Of a DNA stretch of 64,000 bases, positions 1 to 7,568 are shown piece by piece. Made by a program: the position numbers and the translations under genes. The notes beneath the pieces are model-generated. The model was not told the origin of the DNA, made no database searches, and was given only the letters and a program-made list of their open reading frames with translations. This stretch comes from JAKZRT01 sp965247915 (GTDB taxonomy: Bacteria; Pseudomonadota; Alphaproteobacteria; Rhodobacterales; Rhodobacteraceae), in the NCBI GenBank assembly GCA_965247915.1, contig OZ252048.1:3038001-3102000 (forward strand), read 5' to 3'. Position 1 is the stretch's first letter. Each line of letters opens with the position of its first letter.

Positions 1-617
1 AAGGGATTGCCGGGCGGATCCTGGACCATTACCAGGCCGCGCGCGTCATGGTGCGGGTCGAGAAACTGGACCGCGCGTCCGGGCGCCTGGGGGTCGAAAT
101 AGCGCGCAGCGGCATGGGCGCAGACCCCAGCATGTCGCCGCGTGCGGTCACCCGGCCATCTGTCTATTGCCTGCCCGAAAGCGCGCATCGTAAGGCCTGG
201 TTCGACGGCTGGCTGATGGGGGTGTTGGCGTCCACCACGCCGACCCTGCTGGTCATCGAGGGCCGCGCGCCCGAACGGCTGGCGGCCTCGGCCCCGCTGG
301 CGCAGCGCCGCGTTGACCTGCTGGCCGCGGAACAGGCGGCATGGTCGCTGGCCGCCGAGGCCCCCGAATGCATCGTCACCGCAACCCGGACCGAGTTTGA
401 ACATGCGTTCAAATCCGGCAAGCCCACGGTCTGGGCACCGTCCAAAATGGTGTTCGACGCAGCCGGTGGGGTCAACAGCGTCCCCGCCGATTTCGCCGAA
501 ATGTGCGCCTGGTTCGCCCACGACATCGATGCCGCCAACCTGACTTACCTGCACCGCCCGGCGCCTGCCGCGCTCTGGGATTTCTCGGGCCCGGTGTCCG
601 AGCAAACACCCGGCTGA
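1..617 (+). CDS. folB: Dihydroneopterin aldolase, C-terminal part with extra domain
   Basis: The reading frame is already open at base 3, so the gene begins upstream of the window. The first residues read like the closing strand of FolB: 'VRVEKLDRASGRLGVEIARS' matches the family's conserved VRVEK...GVEI ending. FolB converts dihydroneopterin to hydroxymethyl-dihydropterin in folate synthesis, and folP follows 10 bp downstream, which supports the call. After this natural end the frame continues for about 130 residues that I cannot assign to a family. They contain a helical stretch (KAWFDGWLMGVLAST) and a Trp/His-rich tail. A C-terminal extension of this kind is inferred here, not proven. The assignment rests on the short N-terminal match plus gene order. 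Confidence 0.7.
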   Translation, partial: GIAGRILDHYQAARVMVRVEKLDRASGRLGVEIARSGMGADPSMSPRAVTRPSVYCLPESAHRKAWFDGWLMGVLASTTPTLLVIEGRAPERLAASAPLAQRRVDLLAAEQAAWSLAAEAPECIVTATRTEFEHAFKSGKPTVWAPSKMVFDAAGGVNSVPADFAEMCAWFAHDIDAANLTYLHRPAPAALWDFSGPVSEQTPG

Positions 618-627
618 GCGCCAGCCC

Positions 628-1635
628 ATGTCCGCCTATTTCCGCCCTGTCGTTCACACCGACGCCACCCGGCCACCGGACGCGCGGCCGGTTGCCGGTG
701 GTTGGGGCTGGTTCACCCATGCCGAAGCAATCGAACGCGGCGGTCAGCGCACGTTGGTGATGGCCAGCGATATACCGGTTGATGCGCTCGACCGCATTTG
801 TGCGCCCCGGGCCGATTTCGCCGGGCTTTCGATGGACCGCCCGCGACTGATGGGCATCCTGAACATCACGCCCGACAGTTTCTCGGACGGCGGGCGCATC
901 GCAGGCCCCGAGGCGGCGCTGGCGCTGGCGCGGTCCATGGTCGCGAGCGGGGCCGACATTCTGGATGTGGGCGGCGAATCCACCCGCCCCGGCGCGCGCG
1001 AATTATCCGTAGACGAAGAAAGCGCCCGGGTGCTGCCGGTCATCGAGGCCATTCGCAACCTAGGGCAGCCGGTGTCGGTCGACACGCGCAAATCGGGTGT
1101 CGCGGCTGCGGCGATCGCGGCCGGGGCGCAGATCGTCAACGATGTCTCGGCGCTTGGCTTCGATCCGGATATGGGCGGCGCGGTCGCGCAAAGCGGCGTT
1201 CCGGTGATCCTGATGCACGCCCAGGGCGCGCCCGAAACCATGCAGGACGATCCGCGCTACGAGGACGTTCTGCTCGATGTCTACGACGGGCTGGCGGCAG
1301 CTATCGACCGGGCCAAGGCCGCCGGGATCGCCCGCGACCGCATCGCCATCGACCCCGGTATCGGCTTTGGCAAGACGCTGGACCACAATCTGGCGCTGTT
1401 GCGCGGCATCAGCCTCTTTCACGGGCTTGGGCGCCCGATCCTGCTGGGCGCGTCGCGCAAGCGGTTCATCGGCACGCTGACCGGCGTCGAGCCTGCTGAC
1501 AAACGTGTCACAGGTTCGGTCGCGGTCACCCAGGCCGCGATCATGCAGGGTGTTCAGATACACCGGATCCATGATATTGATGCGACGCGCCAGGCCCTGG
1601 ATATGGTCGCGGCGCTGACCGGGCAGTGGGGCTGA
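628..1635 (+). CDS. folP: Dihydropteroate synthase
   Basis: FolP condenses hydroxymethyl-dihydropterin pyrophosphate with p-aminobenzoate to form dihydropteroate and is the sulfonamide target. The TIM-barrel signatures appear in order: LMGILNITPDSFSDGG (about residues 74-89), GGESTRPGA (about 115), VSVDTRKSG (about 150), NDVSAL (about 172), IDPGIGFGKT (about 241) and GASRKRFIG (about 274). At 335 aa it is longer than the usual ~280 aa because about 65 residues precede the first motif; a leader of this kind fits the rhodobacterial form. It follows the folB end by 10 bp and precedes glmM by about 20 bp, so the three are likely cotranscribed. Confidence 0.95.
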   Translation: MSAYFRPVVHTDATRPPDARPVAGGWGWFTHAEAIERGGQRTLVMASDIPVDALDRICAPRADFAGLSMDRPRLMGILNITPDSFSDGGRIAGPEAALALARSMVASGADILDVGGESTRPGARELSVDEESARVLPVIEAIRNLGQPVSVDTRKSGVAAAAIAAGAQIVNDVSALGFDPDMGGAVAQSGVPVILMHAQGAPETMQDDPRYEDVLLDVYDGLAAAIDRAKAAGIARDRIAIDPGIGFGKTLDHNLALLRGISLFHGLGRPILLGASRKRFIGTLTGVEPADKRVTGSVAVTQAAIMQGVQIHRIHDIDATRQALDMVAALTGQWG

Positions 1636-1655
1636 GCGCCCTAAAAAAGAGAGCC

Positions 1656-3008
1656 ATGATGCGCAAGATATTCGGAACCGACGGCATTCGCGGACGCGCC
1701 AATACGCCGCCCATGACCGCAGATATGGCGCTGCGCCTGGGTGCCGCGGCGGGGCGGTATTTCCGCCGCACCGGGGCCAACCGGCACCGCGTGGTGATCG
1801 GCAAGGACACGCGGCTCAGCGGCTATATGCTGGAAAACGCGCTGACGGCGGGGCTGACTTCGACCGGCATGAACGTGCTGCTGCTGGGGCCGGTGCCGAC
1901 CCCTGCTGTGGGGTTTCTGACCCATTCGATGCGCGCTGATCTGGGGATCATGATTTCGGCCAGCCACAATCCCCACCACGACAACGGCATCAAGTTTTTC
2001 GGCCCCGACGGCTATAAGCTCAGCGATGAGGCCGAGACCGAGATCGAAGATATTCTGGCCGGCGAAATCATCCCCGCGAAACCCGAAAACGAAAACATCG
2101 GACGCGCGCGGCGGATTGATGACGGGCTGGGCCGCTATGTCGAATACGCCAAAACCACGTTCCCGGCGCGCGGCCGTTTGTCCGGGGTCAAGGTGGTGGT
2201 CGATTGCGCCCATGGCGCGGCTTATAAAGCAGCCCCCGAAGTGCTGTGGGAACTGGGGGCCGAGGTGGTCCCGCTGGGGATTTCGCCCAATGGCACCAAC
2301 ATCAATCAGGGCTGCGGGTCGACCGACACCGCCGCCGCCTCTGAGGCGGTGGTGGCCCATGGCGCCGATCTGGGCATCTGTCTGGATGGCGACGCCGACC
2401 GGATGATGATAATCGACGAGACCGGCGCGGTGGCCGATGGCGATCAGATCATGGCGCTGTTGGCAGCGCGATGGGCCGATCGGGGCTGGCTCAAGGGCGG
2501 GGCGCTGGTGGCCACGGTGATGTCGAACCTCGGGCTCGAGCGTTTCCTTAAGGCGCGCGGTCTGGCCCTGCACCGCACCAACGTCGGCGACCGTTATGTG
2601 GTCGAGACCATGCGCGCGGGCGGCTTCAACCTGGGCGGCGAGCAATCGGGTCATATCGTCATGACCGATTTTGCCACCACCGGCGACGGGCTGATCGCGG
2701 GCCTGCAATTTCTGGCCGCCATGGCCGACAGCGGGCAGCAGGCCAGCACCCTGGTGCATAATTTCGACCCGGTGCCGCAGCTATTGAAAAACGTGCGCTT
2801 CGCGGCCGGGGCCGAGCCCCTCAGCGCCGGCCCGGTCAAGCTGGCGGTCGCCGAGGCCGAAGCGCGGCTGGGCGACCGGGGACGGCTGCTGATCCGCAAA
2901 TCGGGCACCGAGCCGCTGGTCCGGGTCATGGCCGAGGCCGAGGACGAGGCGCTGATGCGCGAGGTTGTGGACGGCATCGTGGCCCGGGTCGAAGCTGAAG
3001 CGGGATAA
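1656..3008 (+). CDS. glmM: Phosphoglucosamine mutase
   Basis: GlmM interconverts glucosamine-6-phosphate and glucosamine-1-phosphate for UDP-GlcNAc, peptidoglycan and LPS synthesis. The protein opens with MRKIFGTDGIRG, the family start. It carries the phosphoserine loop ISASHNPHHD (active Ser near residue 103), the metal-binding loop DGDADR (about 243) and the C-terminal phosphate-binding RKSGTEPLVRVMAE. The length of 450 aa is normal. An upstream GTG at 1626 is in frame but overlaps folP and would add ten foreign residues, so the ATG at 1656 (or the adjacent one at 1659) is preferred. The folP-glmM order is common in proteobacteria. Confidence 0.96.
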   Translation: MMRKIFGTDGIRGRANTPPMTADMALRLGAAAGRYFRRTGANRHRVVIGKDTRLSGYMLENALTAGLTSTGMNVLLLGPVPTPAVGFLTHSMRADLGIMISASHNPHHDNGIKFFGPDGYKLSDEAETEIEDILAGEIIPAKPENENIGRARRIDDGLGRYVEYAKTTFPARGRLSGVKVVVDCAHGAAYKAAPEVLWELGAEVVPLGISPNGTNINQGCGSTDTAAASEAVVAHGADLGICLDGDADRMMIIDETGAVADGDQIMALLAARWADRGWLKGGALVATVMSNLGLERFLKARGLALHRTNVGDRYVVETMRAGGFNLGGEQSGHIVMTDFATTGDGLIAGLQFLAAMADSGQQASTLVHNFDPVPQLLKNVRFAAGAEPLSAGPVKLAVAEAEARLGDRGRLLIRKSGTEPLVRVMAEAEDEALMREVVDGIVARVEAEAG

Positions 3009-3027
3009 CCGGCACCAACGCCGAGGG

Positions 3028-3064
3028 AAGATTTTCCCTGAAAAATCTTGGACCGAAAAATCTT
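3028..3064. terminator. Hairpin and AAAAATCTTGG repeats downstream of glmM
   Basis: Just after the glmM stop, AAGATTTT and AAAATCTT (3028-3035 and 3042-3049) can pair across a 6-nt loop, and a second AAAAATCTTGG copy follows at 3056. This could end the folP-glmM transcript or be a short dispersed repeat. There is no T-tract, so terminator function is a guess. Confidence 0.35.
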
Positions 3065-3177
3065 GGCGAAGAATTTTCCTGCCCCTGTGGGCTAAAGCGG
3101 TTTGCGTTTGATGTGAATCGAAAGGGGATTCCCAAAGTGTTGTTTGTCTGATTCATTTCCCGTGAGGAGGTGGAGCA

Positions 3178-3551
3178 TGGGCAAACCGTATTCTTTGGAT
3201 CTTCGGCAGCGGATATGCGGGTATATTGCGGCCGGAAACTCTTGTCGCGCTGCGGGGCGGGTTTATGGCGTCAGTGCAGCGACGGCGGTGCGTTATGCGG
3301 CGGATCAACGTGAGCGGGGCGAGGTCACACCCAAGCCACAGGGCAGGCCAGCGGGCCGGTTTGGCAAGCTGGCACCGCATGCGGGTTTCCTGATCGAGAT
3401 TGTCCGGGCTGAACCGGACATAACATTGCAGGAACTTGCGGGTGCGCTTGCGGAGACGCACGGCGTGAGCGTTCAGCTCTCCTCAATCCACCGGGCTCTG
3501 GAACGCGCAGGGTTTTCATATAAAAAAAGGACTTGTCGCGCAGGAACGTGA
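3178..3551 (+). CDS. IS630 transposase, upstream frame (DNA-binding part)
   Basis: This is the N-terminal half of an IS630-family transposase, starting at ATG 3178 behind GAGGAGG. It carries a helix-turn-helix region (SLDLRQRICGYIAAGNSCRA) and a second HTH/linker (DITLQELAGALAETHGV). The frame ends 23 nt after an A7 run at 3522-3528, where the downstream frame takes over. A single product needs a shift to the next frame in that run. The same split is kept in the other two IS630 copies of this window, which argues for programmed slippage rather than decay. Confidence 0.85.
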
Positions 3552-4137
3552 CCGGCCCGCCCTGCATAAGGCGCGAAGGGAATGGATCAGCCGCCGCCAG
3601 CCGCGCATGCGCGCCGAACCGCACAGGCTGGTATTCATCGATGAAACCGCCGTCAAAACCAACCTCACCCGGTTGCGCGGGCGCAGCTTCAGGGGTGAGC
3701 GGCTTTATGGCACCGCACCCTTTGGAAAATGGGGCACACAGACCTTCATCGCCGGGCTGACCCATAACGCGCTGATTGCACCCTGGGTGATCAGCGGCGC
3801 AATGGATGGATCGGCGTTCGAGACTTATATCGAGACCCAGCTTGCGCCTGCGCTGGACCTTGGAACTGTGGTCATTCTCGACAATCTTTCCACCCACAAA
3901 AGCCACCGCGCGGCACAGGCGTTGAGGGCGCGCGGATGCTGGTTCTTGTTCCTGCCACCCTACTCCCCGGATCTTAACCCGATCGAAATGGCGTTCTCAA
4001 AGTTGAAAGCTCACCTGCGAAGGGTTGGAGCAAGAACCTTCGATGCCCTCTTTGACGCCCTCAGCGACATTTGTGATCTCTTCGACCCAGACCAATGCTG
4101 GAACTTCCTCAAGGCCGCGGGATATGCCTCAGATTAA
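3523..4137 (+). CDS. IS630 transposase, downstream frame (DDE catalytic part)
   Basis: The catalytic half of the transposase, readable from the A7 run onward. It shows the DDE triad in typical IS630 context: FIDET (first Asp), ILDNLSTHKS (second Asp) and YSPDLNPIEMAFSKLK (Glu). The first in-frame ATG is at 3607, but the catalytic fold starts before it, so expression most likely depends on frameshifting from the upstream frame. Its end lies 15 bp inside the right end of the element. Confidence 0.87.
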   Translation, partial: KKGLVAQERDRPALHKARREWISRRQPRMRAEPHRLVFIDETAVKTNLTRLRGRSFRGERLYGTAPFGKWGTQTFIAGLTHNALIAPWVISGAMDGSAFETYIETQLAPALDLGTVVILDNLSTHKSHRAAQALRARGCWFLFLPPYSPDLNPIEMAFSKLKAHLRRVGARTFDALFDALSDICDLFDPDQCWNFLKAAGYASD

Positions 4138-4149
4138 ATGTAATATGCT

Positions 4150-5196
4150 TTAGAAAGGCATTGGATGGGCGCGATGCGCGGTACCCAGATCGGTCAGCGC
4201 CGCGTCGCTGAGCACCAGATCCTTGCCCCGCAATACGTGTTCAAGCTGCGCCGCACGGGTCGCCCCGAAAATCGCCGAGACCGCAAAGGGCCGGGCCCGG
4301 CAAAAGGCCAGCGCCATGTGGATCGGATCAAACCCATGCTTTGCGGCGACGCCCAGATAGGCCTCGACCGCCGCCCCGACCCGGCCCGTGGCGCGTCCGC
4401 CCATTTTCGGCCCATGGGTCATGCGCGAGCCTTTCGGCACCGCGCCGCCGCGGTATTTTCCGGTCAGATAGCCCGCCCCAAGCGGCGAGAACGCCAGAAG
4501 CACCAGGTCCTCGTTCACCGCAAGCTCGGCCAGATCGGTGTCGTAAAGCCGGCACAGCAGCGAATATTCGTTCTGGACCGCAGCGGCGCGCGGGCCCCCG
4601 ACCTCGGTCGCGACGCGCAACCAGTTGGCCATACCCCAGGCGCTTTCGTTCGACAGGCCGAAGGCCCGCAACTTGCCCTGGGCCACCAGCGTTTGCAGGG
4701 CGGTCAGGCATTCGGCCATATTGTCCAGCGTCGCTTGCCGGTCCTGATGGCTCGGGTCATAGGTCCAGTTCTTGCGGAACATATAGGACCCGCGATTGGG
4801 CCAATGAAACTGGTAAAGGTCGATGTAATCGGTCTGCATCGCGTCCAGCGAGGCCTCGACCGCGCGCGGAATGCTCGCCGCGCTGATTGGCGGCGAACCG
4901 CCGGGAATGATGGCCGAGCCTTCGCCGATGTGCTTGGTGGCAAGAATGACGTCGTTGCGCCGCCCGCTGCGGGCCGCCCAATTGCCGATGATCGCTTCGG
5001 TCAGCCCGACGGTCTCGGGGGCTGCCGGGTTGACCGGATACATCGTCGCCGTGTCGATGAAGTTCAGGCCGTGATCCAGCGCCATGTCGATCTGTGTGTG
5101 GGCTTGCGGCTCGGGCGTCTGGGTGCCCCAGGTCATCGACCCCAGGCAGAGGTCGGGGATCATGATACCGGTCCGGCCAAGGGGGATGTTCCGCAT
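4150..5196 (-). CDS. Aldo/keto reductase (Tas-like)
   Basis: An NADPH-dependent aldo/keto reductase of 348 aa, cytosolic. It opens with LGRTGIMIPDLCLGSMTWG, typical of the Tas/YajO branch. The catalytic Asp/Tyr motif is FIDTATMYPV (about residues 46-55), the Lys is in ATKH (about 85), and YQFHW holds the strand near the active-site His. The natural substrate is not visible. The IS630 element abuts its stop codon: the target TA plus the terminal base of the element form the TAA, so the protein appears full length (ending HPMPF). It is transcribed divergently from the LexA-box gene at 5305. Confidence 0.85.
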   Translation of the reverse strand: MRNIPLGRTGIMIPDLCLGSMTWGTQTPEPQAHTQIDMALDHGLNFIDTATMYPVNPAAPETVGLTEAIIGNWAARSGRRNDVILATKHIGEGSAIIPGGSPPISAASIPRAVEASLDAMQTDYIDLYQFHWPNRGSYMFRKNWTYDPSHQDRQATLDNMAECLTALQTLVAQGKLRAFGLSNESAWGMANWLRVATEVGGPRAAAVQNEYSLLCRLYDTDLAELAVNEDLVLLAFSPLGAGYLTGKYRGGAVPKGSRMTHGPKMGGRATGRVGAAVEAYLGVAAKHGFDPIHMALAFCRARPFAVSAIFGATRAAQLEHVLRGKDLVLSDAALTDLGTAHRAHPMPF

Positions 5197-5273
5197 CTTC
5201 GGCTCCGTTCTTTGCGCCGGGCGAGGTTAGGGATTTGGCGGCGGCCTGCAAGGAGAATGGCCTGGGACATTGA

Positions 5274-5288
5274 GAACATTTCAAGAAC
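5274..5288. promoter_or_regulatory. LexA (SOS) box, GAAC-N7-GAAC
   Basis: GAAC ATTTCAA GAAC is an exact match to the direct-repeat operator GAAC-N7-GAAC (GTTC-N7-GTTC on the other strand) used by alphaproteobacterial LexA. It lies 17 bp before the ATG of the imuA-like gene and 77 bp from the divergent aldo/keto reductase start. Its position over the likely promoter fits repression of the imuA-like gene. Confidence 0.8.
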
Positions 5289-5304
5289 ATTGTAAGCTGC
5301 CGTC

Positions 5305-5913
5305 ATGACCCCGGCCGTTCTGCAACGCAAAGCGCTGAAAGCGCCCGACGAGGCGCCCTTTCTGGGCGATCTGGGGCTTTTGCGCGGGCGGGTGCACGAA
5401 TTTTGCGGGCCGGCCCGGCATACCGCGGCACTGCTGGCGGCGCGCGGCGCGTTGACGGGCGGGGCCGGGCCGATGATCTGGATCGCGCCGGCCCATGCCC
5501 GCGACCGGCTGAACCCCCAAGGCATGCGCGCCTTTATCGACCCCGGCAAGGTGCTTTTTGTGACCCCCAGCCGGACCGACGACCTCTTGTGGTCGATGGA
5601 AGAGGCGCTGCGCGCGGGTGCGGCGCCTCTGGTGGTGGCCGATCTCGGCGCGCCACCTGCCCTGACGCCGGTGCGGCGGCTGCATCTGGCCGCCGAGGCG
5701 GGGCGCGGACCGCTCGGGCTGATCCTGACGCCCGGGGCGGGCGGTGCGCCGGGGGTGGAAAGCCGCTGGCACATGGCCCCGCGTAACCAACGTGAGGCCC
5801 GCGCCTGGCACCTGGAACGCCGCCGCGCCCGCATGGCCCCGCCCCGCGCCTGGGTGGTGCGCGCCGAAGCGGGGGAGGTCACGCTGACGCCGGCAAAGGC
5901 GGTGGGGGCGTAG
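5305..5913 (+). CDS. ImuA-like SOS protein (RecA-fold), orphan
   Basis: A 202-aa protein resembling the ImuA/SulA-like family found beside imuB and dnaE2 in alphaproteobacterial mutagenesis cassettes. ImuA proteins are RecA-like partners of translesion synthesis. Family-like segments visible are VHEFCGPARHTAALLAA (in place of a Walker A, lacking GKT), LNPQGMRAFIDP, DDLLWSMEEALRAG, LTPVRRLHLAAEAG and GGAPGVESRW. The LexA box at 5274-5288 supports an SOS role. The usual partners do not follow: an MFS gene comes next. The name is inferred from these stretches and the operator. No nucleotide-binding motif is intact. Confidence 0.65.
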   Translation: MTPAVLQRKALKAPDEAPFLGDLGLLRGRVHEFCGPARHTAALLAARGALTGGAGPMIWIAPAHARDRLNPQGMRAFIDPGKVLFVTPSRTDDLLWSMEEALRAGAAPLVVADLGAPPALTPVRRLHLAAEAGRGPLGLILTPGAGGAPGVESRWHMAPRNQREARAWHLERRRARMAPPRAWVVRAEAGEVTLTPAKAVGA

Positions 5914-6009
5914 ACCCCGGAAACCGGAAAAACGACATGACCCTGTCGAGAACCCGCAAGCAAAGCCCCTGCAACACCGCCAAACCGACGCCAACCAAAG
6001 GCGGGACGC

Positions 6010-7257
6010 ATGCGACTGATCATTTCTTTTGCAGCACTTTTTCTGTCGGTCGCCCTTTTGCAGCTATCGACCGGCGGCGTGGGCCCGCTCGACGCGCTTT
6101 CGGGGATCACGCTCGATTTCAGCACCGCCCAGATCGGCCTCCTGGGCTCGGCCCATTTCGTGGGCTTTTTCATCGGCTGCTGGTGGGCGCCGCGGCTGAT
6201 GGGGTCGGTCGGGCATTCCCGCGCTTTTGCCGCCTTTACCGCAACCGGGGCGATCGGATTGCTGGCCCATATGCTGGTCATCGACCCGCTGGCCTGGGCG
6301 ATCATGCGCGTGGCCTCGGGGTTCTGCGTGGCCGGCTGTTACACGGTGATCGAGGCCTGGTTGCAGTCCAAGGTCACCAACAAAACCCGGGGCCGCGCCA
6401 TGGGCAGCTATCGCATCGTCGATATGGGCGGGTCACTGGGCGCGCAGCTGATCATCAGCGTGCTGGAGCCGGCGAGTTATGTCTCCTACAACCTGCTGGC
6501 CATCCTCTGCTGCGCCGCCCTGCTGCCGATCACCCTGACCACGGCGCGCCAGCCAGCCACCCCGGATGCGCCGCGGCTGCGGCCCGGGCTGGGGCTGGCG
6601 ATGTCGCCGCTGGCGGTTGCAGGCGTGGTCGTGGCGGGGCTGACCTCGGCCGCGTTTCGCATGGTCGGGCCGGTCTACGGGCAAGAGGTCGGGCTGGCCA
6701 TCGATGCGATCGCGCTTTTTCTGGCCGCCTTCGTGCTGGGCGGGGCGCTGGCGCAATACCCCGTCGGCTGGCTGGCGGACCGGTTTGACCGGCGCCGGGT
6801 GCTGATCGGGCTGTCAGCGGCCTCGATCGCGGCCGCAGGCCTGACCGGGGCGGCGCCGGGCTTCGGGGTCGGGGTGGTCTTCGCCTCGACGGTGATCTTC
6901 GGGGCCACGACCTTTCCGATCTATTCAGTCTCGGCGGCCCACGCCCATGACTTCGCCCGCGATGAGCAGCGCGTCGAGCTTTCCGCCGCCCTGATGTTTT
7001 TCTTCGCATTGGGGGCCATCGCCAGCCCACTAGTGGCCTCGGCGCTGATCGAGGCGTTCGGGCCAGGTGCGTTTTTCCTCTATATCGGCGCGGCCCATGG
7101 GGTGCTGATAATCTTCGGGCTGATCCGGATGCGGGCGCGGCCCACCGCCGGGGCGCGCACGCCTTACGTTTGGGCACCGCGAACCTCGTTCATTATCGGG
7201 CGGCTCTTGCGGCGCAACGGCGGGCACCCCCATGAGGATGAAGGGTCAAGCCTTTGA
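6010..7257 (+). CDS. MFS transporter (YcaD-like)
   Basis: A 415-aa polytopic membrane protein with about 12 hydrophobic segments and a Major Facilitator fold. After the first helix comes FSTAQIGLLGSAHFVGFFIG, and RVASGFCVAGCYTVIEAWL is the TM4-5 signature of the YcaD-like subgroup. The intracellular loop WLADRFDRRRVLIG (about residue 255) is the repeat of the MFS loop motif. The substrate cannot be predicted. It lies 96 bp after the imuA-like gene on the same strand, so it may share the SOS-controlled transcript, although no functional link is known. The C-terminal ~30 residues are basic and probably cytoplasmic. Confidence 0.8.
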   Translation: MRLIISFAALFLSVALLQLSTGGVGPLDALSGITLDFSTAQIGLLGSAHFVGFFIGCWWAPRLMGSVGHSRAFAAFTATGAIGLLAHMLVIDPLAWAIMRVASGFCVAGCYTVIEAWLQSKVTNKTRGRAMGSYRIVDMGGSLGAQLIISVLEPASYVSYNLLAILCCAALLPITLTTARQPATPDAPRLRPGLGLAMSPLAVAGVVVAGLTSAAFRMVGPVYGQEVGLAIDAIALFLAAFVLGGALAQYPVGWLADRFDRRRVLIGLSAASIAAAGLTGAAPGFGVGVVFASTVIFGATTFPIYSVSAAHAHDFARDEQRVELSAALMFFFALGAIASPLVASALIEAFGPGAFFLYIGAAHGVLIIFGLIRMRARPTAGARTPYVWAPRTSFIIGRLLRRNGGHPHEDEGSSL

Positions 7258-7568
7258 TACCAAGCGATTAAAAGGTCAACGACCCATTTACGCAGGAAAA
7301 TCGGTTGGTTTTGGCGATCTCAATTGAGCGCCTGCGGGGGATATTTGAGACCAGAAGATAACGCCCGGTGCACCGCCCCTGAGCATTATCACATTTCCAC
7401 AAATACTTATCTGTCCGCGGTCTGCTATTTTGTTGGCGGGCGGGAGGCCGGCAAATACTTGACCCGCTTTGAGGTCGTCTGGGAGCCGGGTCCCCAGCCC
7501 CTTGGGTAACCACCCAAACCGAACTGTTGACTGGCCCGGCGCTGTTGTCGCCAAGGCCGCAGATAAGG
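7258..7568. other. Non-coding leader of IS110 element (bridge-RNA candidate)
   Basis: About 310 bp between the MFS stop and the IS110 recombinase start contain no convincing gene. IS110-group elements carry their structured bridge RNA in the long left end, just upstream of the recombinase, and this stretch has the right place and size. It contains G-rich and C-rich segments that could pair (for example around 7438-7502). The exact element boundary is not visible because there is only one copy and IS110 leaves no clear inverted repeats. Confidence 0.4.

Larger units (their letters stand above)
3095..4150 (+). mobile_element. IS630-family element, copy 1
   Basis: A 1,056-bp element with TA on both sides (3093-3094 and 4151-4152), as expected for IS630/mariner-type targets. 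The ends are short inverted repeats beginning AAGC. Its boundaries are fixed by comparison with a near-identical copy at 43645-44700: homology starts and stops at exactly these bases. By eye only about three base differences separate the copies, one giving Leu versus Pro in the transposase, which indicates recent movement. It sits between glmM and the 3' end of the aldo/keto reductase gene. Confidence 0.9.
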
